Assembly (NCBI GenBank): GCA_019054805.1
Contig: JAHQIY010000015.1
Coordinates: forward strand, 876,001-940,000
Direction: 5' to 3'
Length of the DNA: 64,000 nucleotides
DNA from: Brachionus manjavacas
Lineage: Eukaryota > Rotifera > Eurotatoria > Ploima > Brachionidae
Shown here: positions 32,703 to 43,869 of the stretch, piece by piece
Layout of the letters: every line of letters begins with the position of its first letter
Numbering within the stretch: the stretch's first letter is position 1
Position numbers and translations under genes: made by a program
Notes under the pieces: model-generated
What the model was told of the DNA's origin: nothing
Database searches by the model: none
Seen by the model: only the letters and a program-made list of their open reading frames with translations

Positions 32703-35700
32703 AATTAGAATAAAGTTTTTAGTCGTTTGTTTTTTTTTACTTGAAAAAATAAATAAAAGAAAAAGATTAAAATGTAATTTCAATTTCGTGTCTATTTCGT
32801 GAAAGACTGATTAGTACTTCTTTTATTTAATCAAAATGAAATTTGAGAAAAAAACTTTGATTAAAAATAATGATATATGTTGTTTAAAAAATATTTTTGA
32901 AAAAATTCAGTAATGACTCAGAATTTTTTCAATTTTGACATGGAGCCGATTAGATTTGAATTTCCGCCACAGTTATTTCAATTAATTTTTTATCAATTTT
33001 GTTCGAAATTCTATTCTGAAAAGCATTAAAGTAACACTATTCTCTTATTCGATTATTAAAATTATTAAAAGTATTTAAATGATAAGCAAAATATTTTAAA
33101 AAAATATCCTTTTAAAGAATTTGATAGACAGAGGAGTTTTTTACACTAAAAAAAAATTCTCAACTGATGAGGTACTTGAAGCAAATTTTTAAAAAATAAA
33201 GATTTTGATCAATATTTATTCTGTTCCGGTACCAAAACAAAGACTTAATCGCCTCATCGCCTTAAATAAAAATTTAACTTTCTACTTTTATTTTGACTCC
33301 TTAATTTTTACTTGAACCTTTAATTTTTAGTTATTTTATTTATTATTAATCTAGACTCTTTTCTAAAAATCTTCATTTTTCGTACTTCAAATTAATGTTT
33401 ATGTGACTTAAATGATAATTAATAAAATAAATAAATGTCAAAGTCTAAACAATTGGATATCATCGTCATCAAGATTTATCTTGTCGAGAACCTTTTTATC
33501 AATAAATTTTTGACCAATTCATACCAATCTTGTTATAAAAAACGTCATTTTTTGACATGTTGATTTCGAAATTAAATAAATAGTTATGTAAAAGAGACAA
33601 ATAATTTCTATGATTTGAAATTTCAAAATTCTAGAAAAAATTTGCGTTTTTGAAAATCAAATAAATTTTGATGAAAATCAAAAATTATAATGTATTTTTT
33701 TTATATTTTTTAAGAAGATCAGACAGATTATGTAAAATTGGAAGCATGCACTGTTTAAGAATAAATTATAGTACGCTCTAGTATTTGGATAAATTTTTGA
33801 TATTGATCAAAAAAATCTATTTGACAAAAGATTAGTTTGATTTAAAGAAGGCTCAAATTAAAAATATCAAGGCTATGGTTAAATCAAGCAATTACTAGCC
33901 GTTTTCAAATATTTAATTAAGGTCATGCATCTATTTATTTGAGCATAATAATCCAAAATCCTTTGGTAAATTTTATGTTCCTAGCTTCATTTATCATTAA
34001 CGAGGACATAACAAAAATCATATTTTTCTTTAGATAGCCTCTATTTTTATTGCTGTATTGTTGAAGTCTGGACCAAAATTATTTTTTTCTAAATTAGCAA
34101 AAAGTAAAATTATCGTTTATCTATGATAAAGTAGGCGTAAATTTTCTAGATTTTATAAAGAAATGATTAAAATAAAAGAAAATTATCTTTTCTTCAAAAT
34201 GGTTAATTTTTTTTATTAAAAAATAATGGATCTATTTAGTAATCAAGGTTTTTAAAGGCATTTTGTTAATTCGGATTGAATTAGTTTTAGTTCTCCAAAG
34301 TGGAAATTAATCTTGATTATTTAATGGAAGAAAAAGCTAAATATCATATCAATCATTACTGTCTATGTATTTTTCTAATTAATCAAAATACACAAAGTTA
34401 TCTGTGTAATTTTGCTTTTAAAAAAATCTTAAAAATTTGAAAAGGAAATTTTCCATTATCTAAAAAAAATTTTATATATGAAAAGCTACATCACGTGAGC
34501 GAAAGCATCTGAAAAAATTAATTAATTAAAAGTGCTCAAAGCAGCATTAGATTAATAGATATCAGTTTCATTAATTAAGCAAGATTTAATTCTATTCTTT
34601 GGCAAAGATAAGTCATAGATAATTTTATTAAAAGGAATAAAACTTTAAAGCATCGCATTGACTTTTATTCAACAAGAAGTTATAAAAATGAATAATTAAG
34701 ATTTGAAAAAATTTCATTCAAAAAAAAACACGAAATATTTTAGAAATCATTTTAGCTAAAATTAAATAAAAATTCAAAAAAAAGATACCATGTTCTAATA
34801 ATTATATTAATTAGTTGTTATCGCGTTAAGTCACATTAGAAGCACCAAAAAAGTAATTTTGACTTGTTTTAAAAAATTTTAAATCCTCATATCTCTTGAA
34901 CAGATATTTCAAATAAAAAAAAATTCTATCATGTAGATTTTATCTTTAAAAAAAATTTATTACTCGGTAAAAAATTTTAATTAAAAAACATTTTAAATTT
35001 AAAAAAAGCACGATAAAATTCTCGGTGCTTCTAGTGTTAATTCAGAAATAAAAAAAAGAGAAATAAGCATTCGACAATAGAAATGTGATGAGAAAAATAT
35101 TACAATTATTAATATAAATTTCAATAATTTTTTTTTATATTCAGCATTATTCGAAATCAAAAGACTGTATGAAATTTTTTTCAATTCACTTAATATCCTT
35201 CTGTTGACATTCAAAGGCCGGAGGGTTTTTTACGACCTTTTATGGTACTACTTTGCATTTATCTGAATAAATTTAATCATTTTTGAATTTTTTTCATCAA
35301 ATCTAAAATCATCAAATTTTTCTTTGAAAATTTTTTTGTATTCTGTAACATTTTTCAAGTAAATAATATAGTTTATTTTATCTAAAAAGCATATTTTACT
35401 AAAGGGTTTTTTGGAGCTCTTGTTTTAGCTTATTGAGCAAATGTTTTGGACAATTAAATTCATTTTCTGTCAAATGTGGAATTTAGATACTCCGTAGGGT
35501 TTTTAGCTCATGGTAGCTTTTTTTTTGTCTTATTTTTTAACTTCAAAAACTGAGCCAAAATTTGTGCATGTCAGAATTTTTCAAGTTTTTTCTCTTCACT
35601 AGCCTCTTTGCTTACAGAAATAATTGCTTCAATATAAAATAAATTTTTCGACTTTGCCCAGCTAAATTGAGGACATAGAAATTTGTTTTAAAAAAAATTG

Positions 35701-36326
35701 TAATTTTATTATTGAATACCGTATAAAAATTCTAAAGGTCATATGTAATTAAATTTGCATTCAAATTTGAATAAATCGAAATAAAGAGAAAAATCAATTA
35801 ACCTACAGCTATTTAAATTGAAGGGAGTCTGTGGAGTGGACTGTGCGGACTTTCCAGTCTAGTTTAACTGGGTTAAGTAAATATCAAAAATTCAAAAATC
35901 AATAATCGATTTAAATTCTCCAAAACTTTCAATTTCAATGCAACAAAAACAAGGTTAATTTTTCGATTTAAAATTAGCATAAAAAATTCCTAAATTGAAA
36001 GATTTTTGAGTTGCATTTTAGATATACATTGAGTGTTCTAGTCGGGGGTCCTCTTAGTCCTCAATCCAGCCTGTATTTCAATAATGTTCTTGCTAAAATA
36101 GATTTCTAAAGCATTTCAAGCCAACATTATAATAATGAATTTCTAAATATGGAGTCGGAGAAAAAAAATTTTCGTTTTTAATAAAAAAAATCGTTCTCTT
36201 TACTTCGCACAGAGTCCCAATAAAGGATAGTTTTCTGATCTAGATGAATATTTAACCTTGAACTTTAGATCAAGGATTGAAGAAATTGTGTTTTTTTTGC
36301 TCCCCGATACCCACAGTGACTTTTCC
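32703..36326. other. Intergenic 3.6 kb upstream of Smad2/3
   Basis: Holds the 3' UTR of the TPR-SET gene and the promoter region of Smad2/3. A piggyBac-type MITE is at 34826-35040 (separate entry). From ~35811 to 36110 the sequence is less AT-biased and may be 5' UTR or promoter. An in-frame ATG at 36258 precedes the preferred Smad start at 36327. No other exon was seen. Confidence 0.4.
34826..35040. mobile_element. piggyBac-type MITE flanked by TTAA
   Basis: A 207 bp non-coding unit (34830-35036) lies between two copies of TTAA (34826-34829 and 35037-35040), the fixed target duplication of piggyBac elements. The left end reads GTCACATTAGAAGCACC and the right end, on the other strand, CACTAGAAGCACC, so the termini form an inverted repeat after allowing small differences. 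The inside is AT-rich without coding capacity. Confidence 0.72.
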
Positions 36327-39300
36327 ATGTCGATGCTAACGGCACACTTCTCCAGTCTGTGTATGACACCAGCTATCGTCAAAAAACTCCTCGGCTTTAA
36401 AGTAAATCCAGCAATTCTGAACGAAACGAATATTTCGTCACCGCCGCCGTCAAACTCATCGTCCAACTCCGAAATGCGGCCTTACTCGCCATTCGGCTCG
36501 CAAGACTCGAACAGCAGCTGTCCAAGCGTGCAGTCTTCGTCAAGCAGTCTTATCTCTAGCCACAACAAATCGTGCGAGAAGGCGATCCGAGCTTTAGTCA
36601 AAAAGCTGAAAAAAACGCCCGGAGCTCTCGAAGAACTGGAGAAGGCTATCACAAATAGAGACTCCAATACCAAATGTATCATATGCCCAATAAAGTAAGA
36701 TTATTTTATCAAAAAAAAATTTTTACCAACATGTCATACTTGTTGTCCATTTTTCACCATGTCTTCTAACCATAGTCACAATTTAGTTATATCACATGAA
36801 TACTTGTTTATGTCACACGAATGTGATATAACTAAATAAGTTGCTATGGCAACGCTTATTAAAAAGTCACAATCATTTTTGATAAATTTAGTTCAAATAT
36901 TTGCTTTATGTGTGTTTGTGTGTGTGTTTTTTTTTTTATTGAAATAAAAGCTAAATTAGACATGTCACTTTATAATCTGATTATAAATTTAGTCTGTTTT
37001 ATAGATTGATTGTGGATTAGGATAAATTTTAGCAATTTAATTCAGAGCATTTGATATTTGATTTTTTTTCCTAATTCAAAATCAATTTTGAACCTAAAAA
37101 GCTATCATTAATTAAAACTAATTAAATATCAAAATCCGGGTTGAACATCCCAAGCTCGCTTCGTAGAAGTATATATTAAAGATTTTTTAGGAAAAAAAAT
37201 ACATTTTGATTTTTTTAAAATTAATTTCTCATTGTTCAAAATTAACATAAAGACATGAATATAATTTTTTTAAAAAAAAATTCTTAAAAAAGCTCCATTC
37301 AGTAAAAAATGATTAGTTAAGTAAAAAGATTCATTAGCAATTTTAATTTGGCTATCTCATTTTTTAAAAAGGAATGACAATATTTTTATTTAAAAAAAAG
37401 TAAAATTAAATCACTGTTCGTTTTCGTCTTTTGAAAAAGATGACATTAAAGAAAGCTGCGTATTTTTATATTCTATTTTTATTCTAAACGACAATTGTTT
37501 ATTTGAAAACAATGATTTATGAATTTGAAAATTCAAAGCTTTTAAACATTTTCTGATAGACACACGAGTCCTTTATTTATATTTGAAATATTTTATTTTG
37601 TACTCTTTTGTTAAAAATTACAAAGGAAATAAAAGACTTGATAATTGAAAAACAAACAATTATTTTCATTGAATTTAATATTAGAATAATAATTGATTAA
37701 TTAGAGCTTGAATAAAATGAGATAAAATTATAGTTTTAAAAATTGTTTTTTCAAATATTTTTAGTCTATTTAAAAGTAAATAATTAAATAAATTCTTAAG
37801 TCTGGTAAACAAATTATTTCCTGAATATTTAAGTAAATTTCAAAGTTTTTATTACAGATTAAGATTATAACTTTCGAGTTTATTTTTAAGCTGGTTTATA
37901 AAAGCACTAATTAATTGGTGTAATCTCTAGTCAATGAGCAAAATCACATACCTGCTATTTAGAAAGAGAGCAAACAGATTAAAATAAATCTGTTTAAAAT
38001 GGCTAAAATCTTCGAGACAAATAGCCTAACCTCTTGCCTACTACTCGCCGAAATCATCATTTATTTTCAAGCTTATTCTATCCAAATCATGAAATTTTTA
38101 ATTTAAATTTTTGAAAAAAATAAGTTTTTTATTTATAATAAAGAAAAATAAAAATTTTTAAAGAAATTCTTTATTCTTAATCTTCGAACAAACGAAATCA
38201 TATTTATTCTTAGATCGACTAGCGAAAATAAGCAAAGCTTTTACTTTATCCTTGGCCAAAGCATCTTGGAATTGGTCTAGTACATTAATTTTAGACTATA
38301 ATAAATTTACCCTTATTTTAATATTTCATTTATGAACCTCTTTAGTCGAGAAAATATTACCTGCATGTTGAAATTAATTAATTTTATTTTTAAAATTACT
38401 TTATGTTGAAAACTTTTTTTTAATTGTCGAGAATTAGTTTAAGTTAAAATTATTTAAATTTTTTTATATATATCACTATTCAATCTATGGGCCTTAAACT
38501 TGAATAAATAAAAATAATAATAATAATAATAATTATTTTATTTAAAAAGTATTCATTTCAAGTTGTATTAATTATTAGCTTATTAGAAGAAAAAAAATTT
38601 TTCAAAATAATTTTTTTTGGTTATTTCTTTACCCTTTTGCTGGTGTTTTAGCTTTTTTTAGGAACAATTGCTGTCTGATATACTTCAGTGGCATGGGTAA
38701 AATTTGTTGATTACAGCGAAAAAGGAGAGTGAAAATAATTTAATAAAAATAAATTAAATAACTTTTTATCCTAAAGTTTAAAATAAGTTGTGTGAATACA
38801 ACAAAGTGCAACAATCAAAGTTGCATCAACTGTTAAAGTCTGCTAATGGTATTCAAAATCTCTGCAAATTTAGCAGACCTTAATATTTGATGCAAATTTG
38901 AATGTTGCATTATTTTGCATTTACAGAACTAATTTTAAACTTTTAGAAAAAAAGTTATTCAATTTTTTTTCATTTTTTTCTGTTCTTTTTATCAATTTGT
39001 ACTGAATTTCACAAAAACCACAATATTGTCTTTTAATGCATTCAAATTGTTAACAATTCGATTTTTAAAAAATCATGTCTTTGATTACAGCACTGAAATT
39101 TTTCTCTTCTCAGTCGTGTGCACCTCTCGTCTCAGAATATTGTGGATGATTATTTATTATTAAAAAATTTTAAAAAAATTATTAAAAAAAATTATTTTGT
39201 CAATCTTTTTTTTGAATTTAAACCATTGGATCAAGTCTCCTCTCATGGGTCTGATTGATAAATGTTGAAGATTAAGACAAGAGTATCTGTCAGGGTATGA

Positions 39301-42300
39301 GTGGTGGCGTAAGCAGTGAATTGTTTTGTTGCTATTTCCTGCACTTTTTCAAGTATTTTGATATTTTTTTTAGTAAAAGGCGACCAAACTGGAACAGCAA
39401 ATTCGATGTGTGGTCGTATGTATTACTTAAAAAATTTCGAACAAGTTTGTACGTGCCGGTTAGGGTTAGGTTGCTTTAAGAGAAAAAAAAAATTCAAAAT
39501 TAACTTTTTTGTCTAATTCTAACTTATTGTATTTTGAGCTTAATGTTTTTGGCAATGAAATAAATTATTTAAACAAGAATAAATTAAAATCATCAGAAAT
39601 TAATGAATATTAGTATAGAACTTAATTAAGCTATTAAATTATTAAATTAAATATGGAAAATTATTCGCCTCTTATTACTAAATTAAGATCAAACAAGAAT
39701 TATTTAGCTATAAATCTGACTAAACAAATATTGTTTTCAGGTGAGACTTTGAAACAAAAATAAAGATTTGATACGAGAAGTAAAGCTCAAAAAGTTGATA
39801 GATGAATACAATGTATTAAATTTGGATTTTTTTTTGAATTATATCATTAATTATTGAATGATAAAATATAAAAATAACAATTCTTTTTAAAAAATAATTT
39901 AAAAACAATAAATTTAATACTTTATTTTCTATAATCTACATTAATTAATATTCTATATTTTTTTTCCATTTTTTTTCTACAAAAATTCGAATCTATATTT
40001 AATCAAATCAAATTTTCTTTATTTTTTTCTATCAATTAACACTTCTTTAATAAAAAAATTCTATCTTTTGAATGTTGACCACAATTTTTATTTTTTCAGC
40101 CAAAAGCAACTAATTTTAAAGAAGGGCAGCCTTTTAGCAAACAATTTAACTCATTCCTATTTCTGGTGACACGTTTATTAATCAATTTTTATATTTTGCT
40201 TAGGAATTTTTTTTTGAATTTAAATTTTTTTTATTTTTTCAATTCAAATTCAAATATTTAAAAATCATTCAAAAGTGATTTATGTATTTTTTTTTACAAA
40301 AAAAAATGTAACGTAATTATCCGAATTTAGTGACATGTTACTAAATTATGAGCGCTGGTTTTAAATAAGAGTAATGTCCAATTTTAATGACATGTCTTAA
40401 AAAAAGAATAAATTAAAAAAAAATAAATATCCGACTTTAACATTGTTCACTCAATTTTCATTTTTTAAGTAATTTTAAATAAGGGCAAATTGAAGTTTCA
40501 ATTTAAATTTTAAAACTTAATTAATCTAATGATTTTGATAATTTTTAAGAAATAAATACTAAACATTACTTGAAATGTTATGTTTAATAATGGGTCATTA
40601 TCAAATTAACATCAAAATAAATGATCTCTAATTTATTTAACAAAAACGACTAATTTAAATAATTCAGGTAAAGTTTATTCAAAAATTCAAATTTATAACT
40701 TTTATATCCACTCATTCAAACTTAAAAAATGTTATTTTTCCACTTAAATAAATTCTAATTTTTAAAAAAGTAATTATTTTTGTTTTTAAAAGTAAGTTTT
40801 CATTTAAATTAAATAAAATATTTAAACTTATTAAAGTTCGTTCAAAAGGGACATTTCAAAATTTTCAAAATGAAAATAAACTTGACATGACATGTCAAGG
40901 TATTGCTTTGGAAAAAAATTATTTCTTTTCTATTATTAAAAAAAATATTACAATTTTTATTTTGATCTTTTGATCTTGATATCAAACTTCAATTTGCCTA
41001 AATAAGCTAAAAAAATGTGTTCACTTTTAATCACATGTCACTAAAATTTAATTTTTATTATTTTTTTAAACACTGCTCAATTTTGAATAATTTTGAATAA
41101 CACTCAATTTTAATTAACTCAATTGTGTTTTATTGAAAAAAAATAAAATTAATTTTTTAATTTTAATAAATTAAAACAAAAAAGACCAAATGCAGTTCAA
41201 GATCGAGTACAAGTATTGAGAAAAACACTTCCTCATGTAGTCTATTGCCGCATATGGAGATGGCCCGACTTGCAGAACTGTAACGAGCTCAAATCAGTAC
41301 CAAACTGTCAACAAGGCTACTCGAACAAAAAAGACGACAACAACGTTTGTATAAATCCGTACCACTACATGCGCATAGACCCGCCAGGCCTGTCAAACCC
41401 AATTTCAAGCAGTACATCTAGTGTCCAGCCATTGACAGTCTATGTTCCCAAGATGCAGCCGCAGCAGCAGCAGCAGCAATCCCAAATACAGCAAGGCTTC
41501 TCTCAAACACTGAGCCCGCCACCAAATCCCGCATTTGCCAACACTCCTCCAGAGCAGCTGCCAAGCGATCTGATCAACTACAGCATGGTTCAAGCCAGTC
41601 CGTCACCACTGTCGATTCTTTCGCCTTCCTCAATAGGCTCCAACGTGATGTCTAATCAATTTTCGCCTTTCATCAGCGAGGACGACAGCTCCGAAATAAA
41701 CGACATTAGTCCATCTCCGATCGGACCATTTGATCTGATGCCTGTGCCCATGATTGAACAGCCCTACTGGTGCTCTCTGTCCTATTACGAAATGAAGCAA
41801 AGAGTGGGCGAAATGTTTCATGTGTCGAGCAATGTGCACAAAGTGACCATAGACGGCTACACAGACCCGTCGAGTGCGCAGCGGTTTTGTCTCGGAGTGC
41901 TGTCCAATGTGAACCGAACAAACGAAATAGAAATGACCAGACACTACATTGGCAAGGGCCTGCAGCTCAGCTACGAAAATGGCCAAGTGTTTGCTGAGTG
42001 TCTGAGCGAGAATCCAGTTTTTGTCCAAAGTCCCAATTGTAATCAGAGATATCAGTGGCACTTGGCCACCGTGGTCAAGATCCCGCCAGGCTGCAATCTG
42101 AAAATATTCGATGAGGCCGACTTTGTTCAAGTGGCCAACGAGACTGTGTACCAGGGCTACGAGGCTGTGTACGCCCTGACCAGAATATGCACCATTCGAA
42201 TCAGCTTTGTGAAGGGATGGGGCGCTGATTATCGGCGCCAGACTATTCTCAACACACCATGCTGGATAGAGGTCCATCTAAACAATCCGCTGAAGCTAGT

Positions 42301-42358
42301 CGACCAGATTTTGACCAAAATGGGCTCGCCTAGAACCAAATGCACTAGTGTTTCATAA
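36327..42358 (+). CDS. Smad2/3: Receptor-regulated Smad, Smad2/3 branch, two coding exons
   Basis: Transcription factor of the activin/TGF-beta pathway, phosphorylated by type I receptors and moved to the nucleus with Smad4. Exon 1 is 36327-36694 and exon 2 is 41185-42358, joined in phase 2 (aa|a), giving 513 aa; the intron is 4490 nt. The start is chosen because FTPPVVKRLLGWK-type sequence ([13 protein letters not shown]) follows it. MH1 contains [23 protein letters not shown] and [11 protein letters not shown], with zinc ligands Cys117, Cys164, Cys178 and His183. The linker is Pro/Ser-rich with a six-residue Gln run and SEDDSS. MH2 spans 316-513. The L3 loop reads WGADYRRQT, with the Arg and Thr of Smad2/3 and not the His and Asp of Smad1/5, and IEMTRHYIG and SPNCNQRY also match Smad2/3. 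The tail CTSVS keeps the two terminal phospho-acceptor serines. The exact acceptor for exon 2 is less certain than the rest. Confidence 0.93.
36770..36849. repeat. 80 bp perfect-core hairpin in the Smad intron
   Basis: CCATAGTCACAATTTAGTTATATCACAT on the left pairs with ATGTGATATAACTAAATAAGTTGCTATGG on the right, with a ~20 nt loop. The 16 bp core TTTAGTTATATCACAT is exact. It lies 75 bp after the Smad exon 1 donor. It could be a very short MITE or a structured RNA element of the intron. Confidence 0.65.
38735..39026. mobile_element. Foldback MITE, family copy A
   Basis: Inverted arms built of ATTAAATAACTTTTT, TAAAATAAGTTGTGTGAAT, CAACAAAGTGCAACAATCAAAG and TTGCATCAA on the left, mirrored on the right as TTTGATGCAAATTTGAATG, TTGCATTTACAGAACTAATTTTAAA and AAAAAGTTATTCAAT. 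The middle has AGTCTGCTAATGG and CTCTGCAAATTTAGCAGACC, itself a small inverted pair. Right-hand sequence TCTGTTCTTTTTATCAATTT is shared with copy B at 46.2-46.6 kb, so it belongs to the element. Confidence 0.75.
39218..39450 (-). mobile_element. Fossil non-LTR (LINE) reverse transcriptase C-terminal fragment
   Basis: On the minus strand, with one in-frame stop and one frameshift, the translation gives FFK, stop, [19 protein letters not shown], then [20 protein letters not shown], then [20 protein letters not shown]. This is the well-known tail of the RT domain and thumb in jockey/CR1-type LINEs (RPHLEYA, VWSPY, LEKVQRRATK, LNLxSLxxRRxRGDLI). Only ~75 residues survive, no 5' part or poly(A) tail was located, and it is dead. 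It lies antisense in the Smad intron. Open frames on the plus strand at 39297-39516 are shadows. Confidence 0.82.
40322..41052. mobile_element. Degenerate foldback element before Smad exon 2
   Basis: The left part contains GAATTTAGTGACATGTTACT (40323), a second TTTTAATGACATGTC (40382) and, further in, AATAAGGGCAAATTGAAGTTT. The right part has, in mirrored order, AACTTCAATTTGCCTAAATAAG and AATCACATGTCACTAAAATTT (to ~41051). A palindromic TGACATGACATGTCA lies between them at ~40884. The order and orientation fit decayed terminal inverted repeats of a single element. It ends ~130 bp before the exon 2 acceptor. Confidence 0.5.
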
Positions 42359-43082
42359 TTTATTTTAGCTATTTTTTTTCTCCTAACCTGTTCTGTATGT
42401 AAATAGTTAATTAAATGGTCTACTAGAATTTATTTATGTTTTGGCTTGATGGGGCCGAGCAAGAATTATTTTTAAAAAAAATTGGATTACTTTTAAGGAC
42501 GCATGTGTTTAGGTGTTTAATGTGAATTTGAATTTTACATGTTTTTCTTTTTCTCTTTCCTTCGTTTATTATGGCACTCTTGAATAAAAATTGTTTTGTT
42601 TAGCGATTTTAACATTTTTTTCTTGGTTTAAATAAAAATTAAAAATTTTTTTGTTTTTTTTTTTTTCTTAGAGATGGTTTTTATCAAATTTTGAATATAT
42701 ATTTTTGAAGAACGAAATTATTTTGTTTTCTTTTTTTTTTTCTATGAGTACACTTGTTTTTGTTTTTCATTCATTCTTCTAGGCTATTTCATTTTTAATA
42801 TTTTTAAATTACTAAATTAAAAATAAAAATTAATTTGAAAATTTTTTGTTGTTGTTCATTGAATTTGTCTCTAATTGCTCTAATGTCAGACAAGAAATGC
42901 AGATACGACGAACCCGTGTGAAAAGAGGAGGAAGTTCTAACGGGCGAAGAAAAAGTTTCCGGACCAATTTTTGTTGTCTTAACTTGCTCGTTTAATCATT
43001 TTTGTCGCAGAAAGATAGCTACCATAGCGAAACTACATCTAGTCTCACTCCACAGGTCTCTTGCTGTAGCTTATTATTATTA

Positions 43083-43609
43083 TTATATTTTACTCAGTAC
43101 CTAATTATATTTATCGAGTACCAAAAAAAGTCTAAGTCAGTTTTATCAGAAAAAAAAATGTAATTTTTGACGTTTTGTATGATTTTATTTAATTATAAAA
43201 AAGAAATAGAAAGATTTATTAACGAATATATAAAAAAAAAAATAAAAAATAAAAATTTATATCTTTGAGCCAATCGAGCTGATCTTTTAACAATAATATC
43301 TTTATTTGTACCATTTTTGTCCTTTATTTATCCTCTAGAGAAAAGGAAGAAGTGAGGAAGAGGAAAGGAAGAGGAAAGGAAGAGGAAAGGAAGAGGAAAG
43401 GAAGAGGAAAGGAAAAGAAAGCGATGAAGTTAGTTTTAGGATGTACTGTATTTGTATGCTCCTTTCTTTTCCTTTCCTCTTCCTTTCCTCTTCCCCCTTT
43501 TTTCCTTCTTTTTTCTTAGAGGAAAGAAAGAGGAAAGGAAGAAGTGAGTGCTATATAAAATAAAATTAGGTACTGAATAGCATATTTTAGGTACCGAGTA
43601 AAATATAAG
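43083..43609. repeat. Foldback with mirrored GGAAAGGAAGA microsatellite core
   Basis: The outer arms are TTATATTTTACTCAGTACCTAA at 43083-43104 and its near reverse complement TTAGGTACCGAGTAAAATATAA ending at 43608. A second pairing partner AAATTAGGTACTGAA is at 43563. Inside, 43340-43420 is a purine run of about six GGAAAGGAAGA units, and 43459-43520 is the complementary pyrimidine run, so one strand could form a long stem. A 66-codon minus-strand frame here is only repeat. Confidence 0.7.
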
Positions 43610-43869
43610 CCATTTTAAATGAAATTTCAACTTCAAAGCTATTTATTGTTGAAAGTGGCAATACAATTACTCAGATCGCTAACCAAGATGAATGTCTGAG
43701 CAGGAGATTGATTCCCTTTATTAATAAGTATCTTTCAGACAAAAAGTTTACGATCGAAGATTTTTGGTCAAAATTGAAAAGGAAGTCTTTGCCATCACCC
43801 GTTAGTTACGGTAAATTTTTCTTGATTAAGAATTTTTTTAAATTGAATTTTGAATTTAATAAGCAATAA
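43609..43869 (+). other. ATG-less open frame, orphan exon-like fragment
   Basis: From 43609 to a stop at 43867-43869 one frame is open for ~85 codons with balanced codon use until ~43810: SKLFIVESGNTITQIAN, then CLSRRLIPFINKYLSDKK, then FTIEDFWSKLKRK and SLPSPVSYGK. No ATG is in frame. A possible donor (TACG|GTAAATT) is at 43812. It abuts the right arm of the foldback at 43083-43609, so it may be a captured or transposon-derived piece. No family recognised. Confidence 0.3.

Noticed and set aside
39297-39516. Two overlapping plus-strand ORFs
   Set aside because: They are antisense to the LINE reverse-transcriptase fossil, which explains the sequence better.
41630-42277. 215-codon minus-strand frame over Smad exon 2
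   Set aside because: Shadow of the MH2 domain in a G/C-leaning exon; no protein resemblance.
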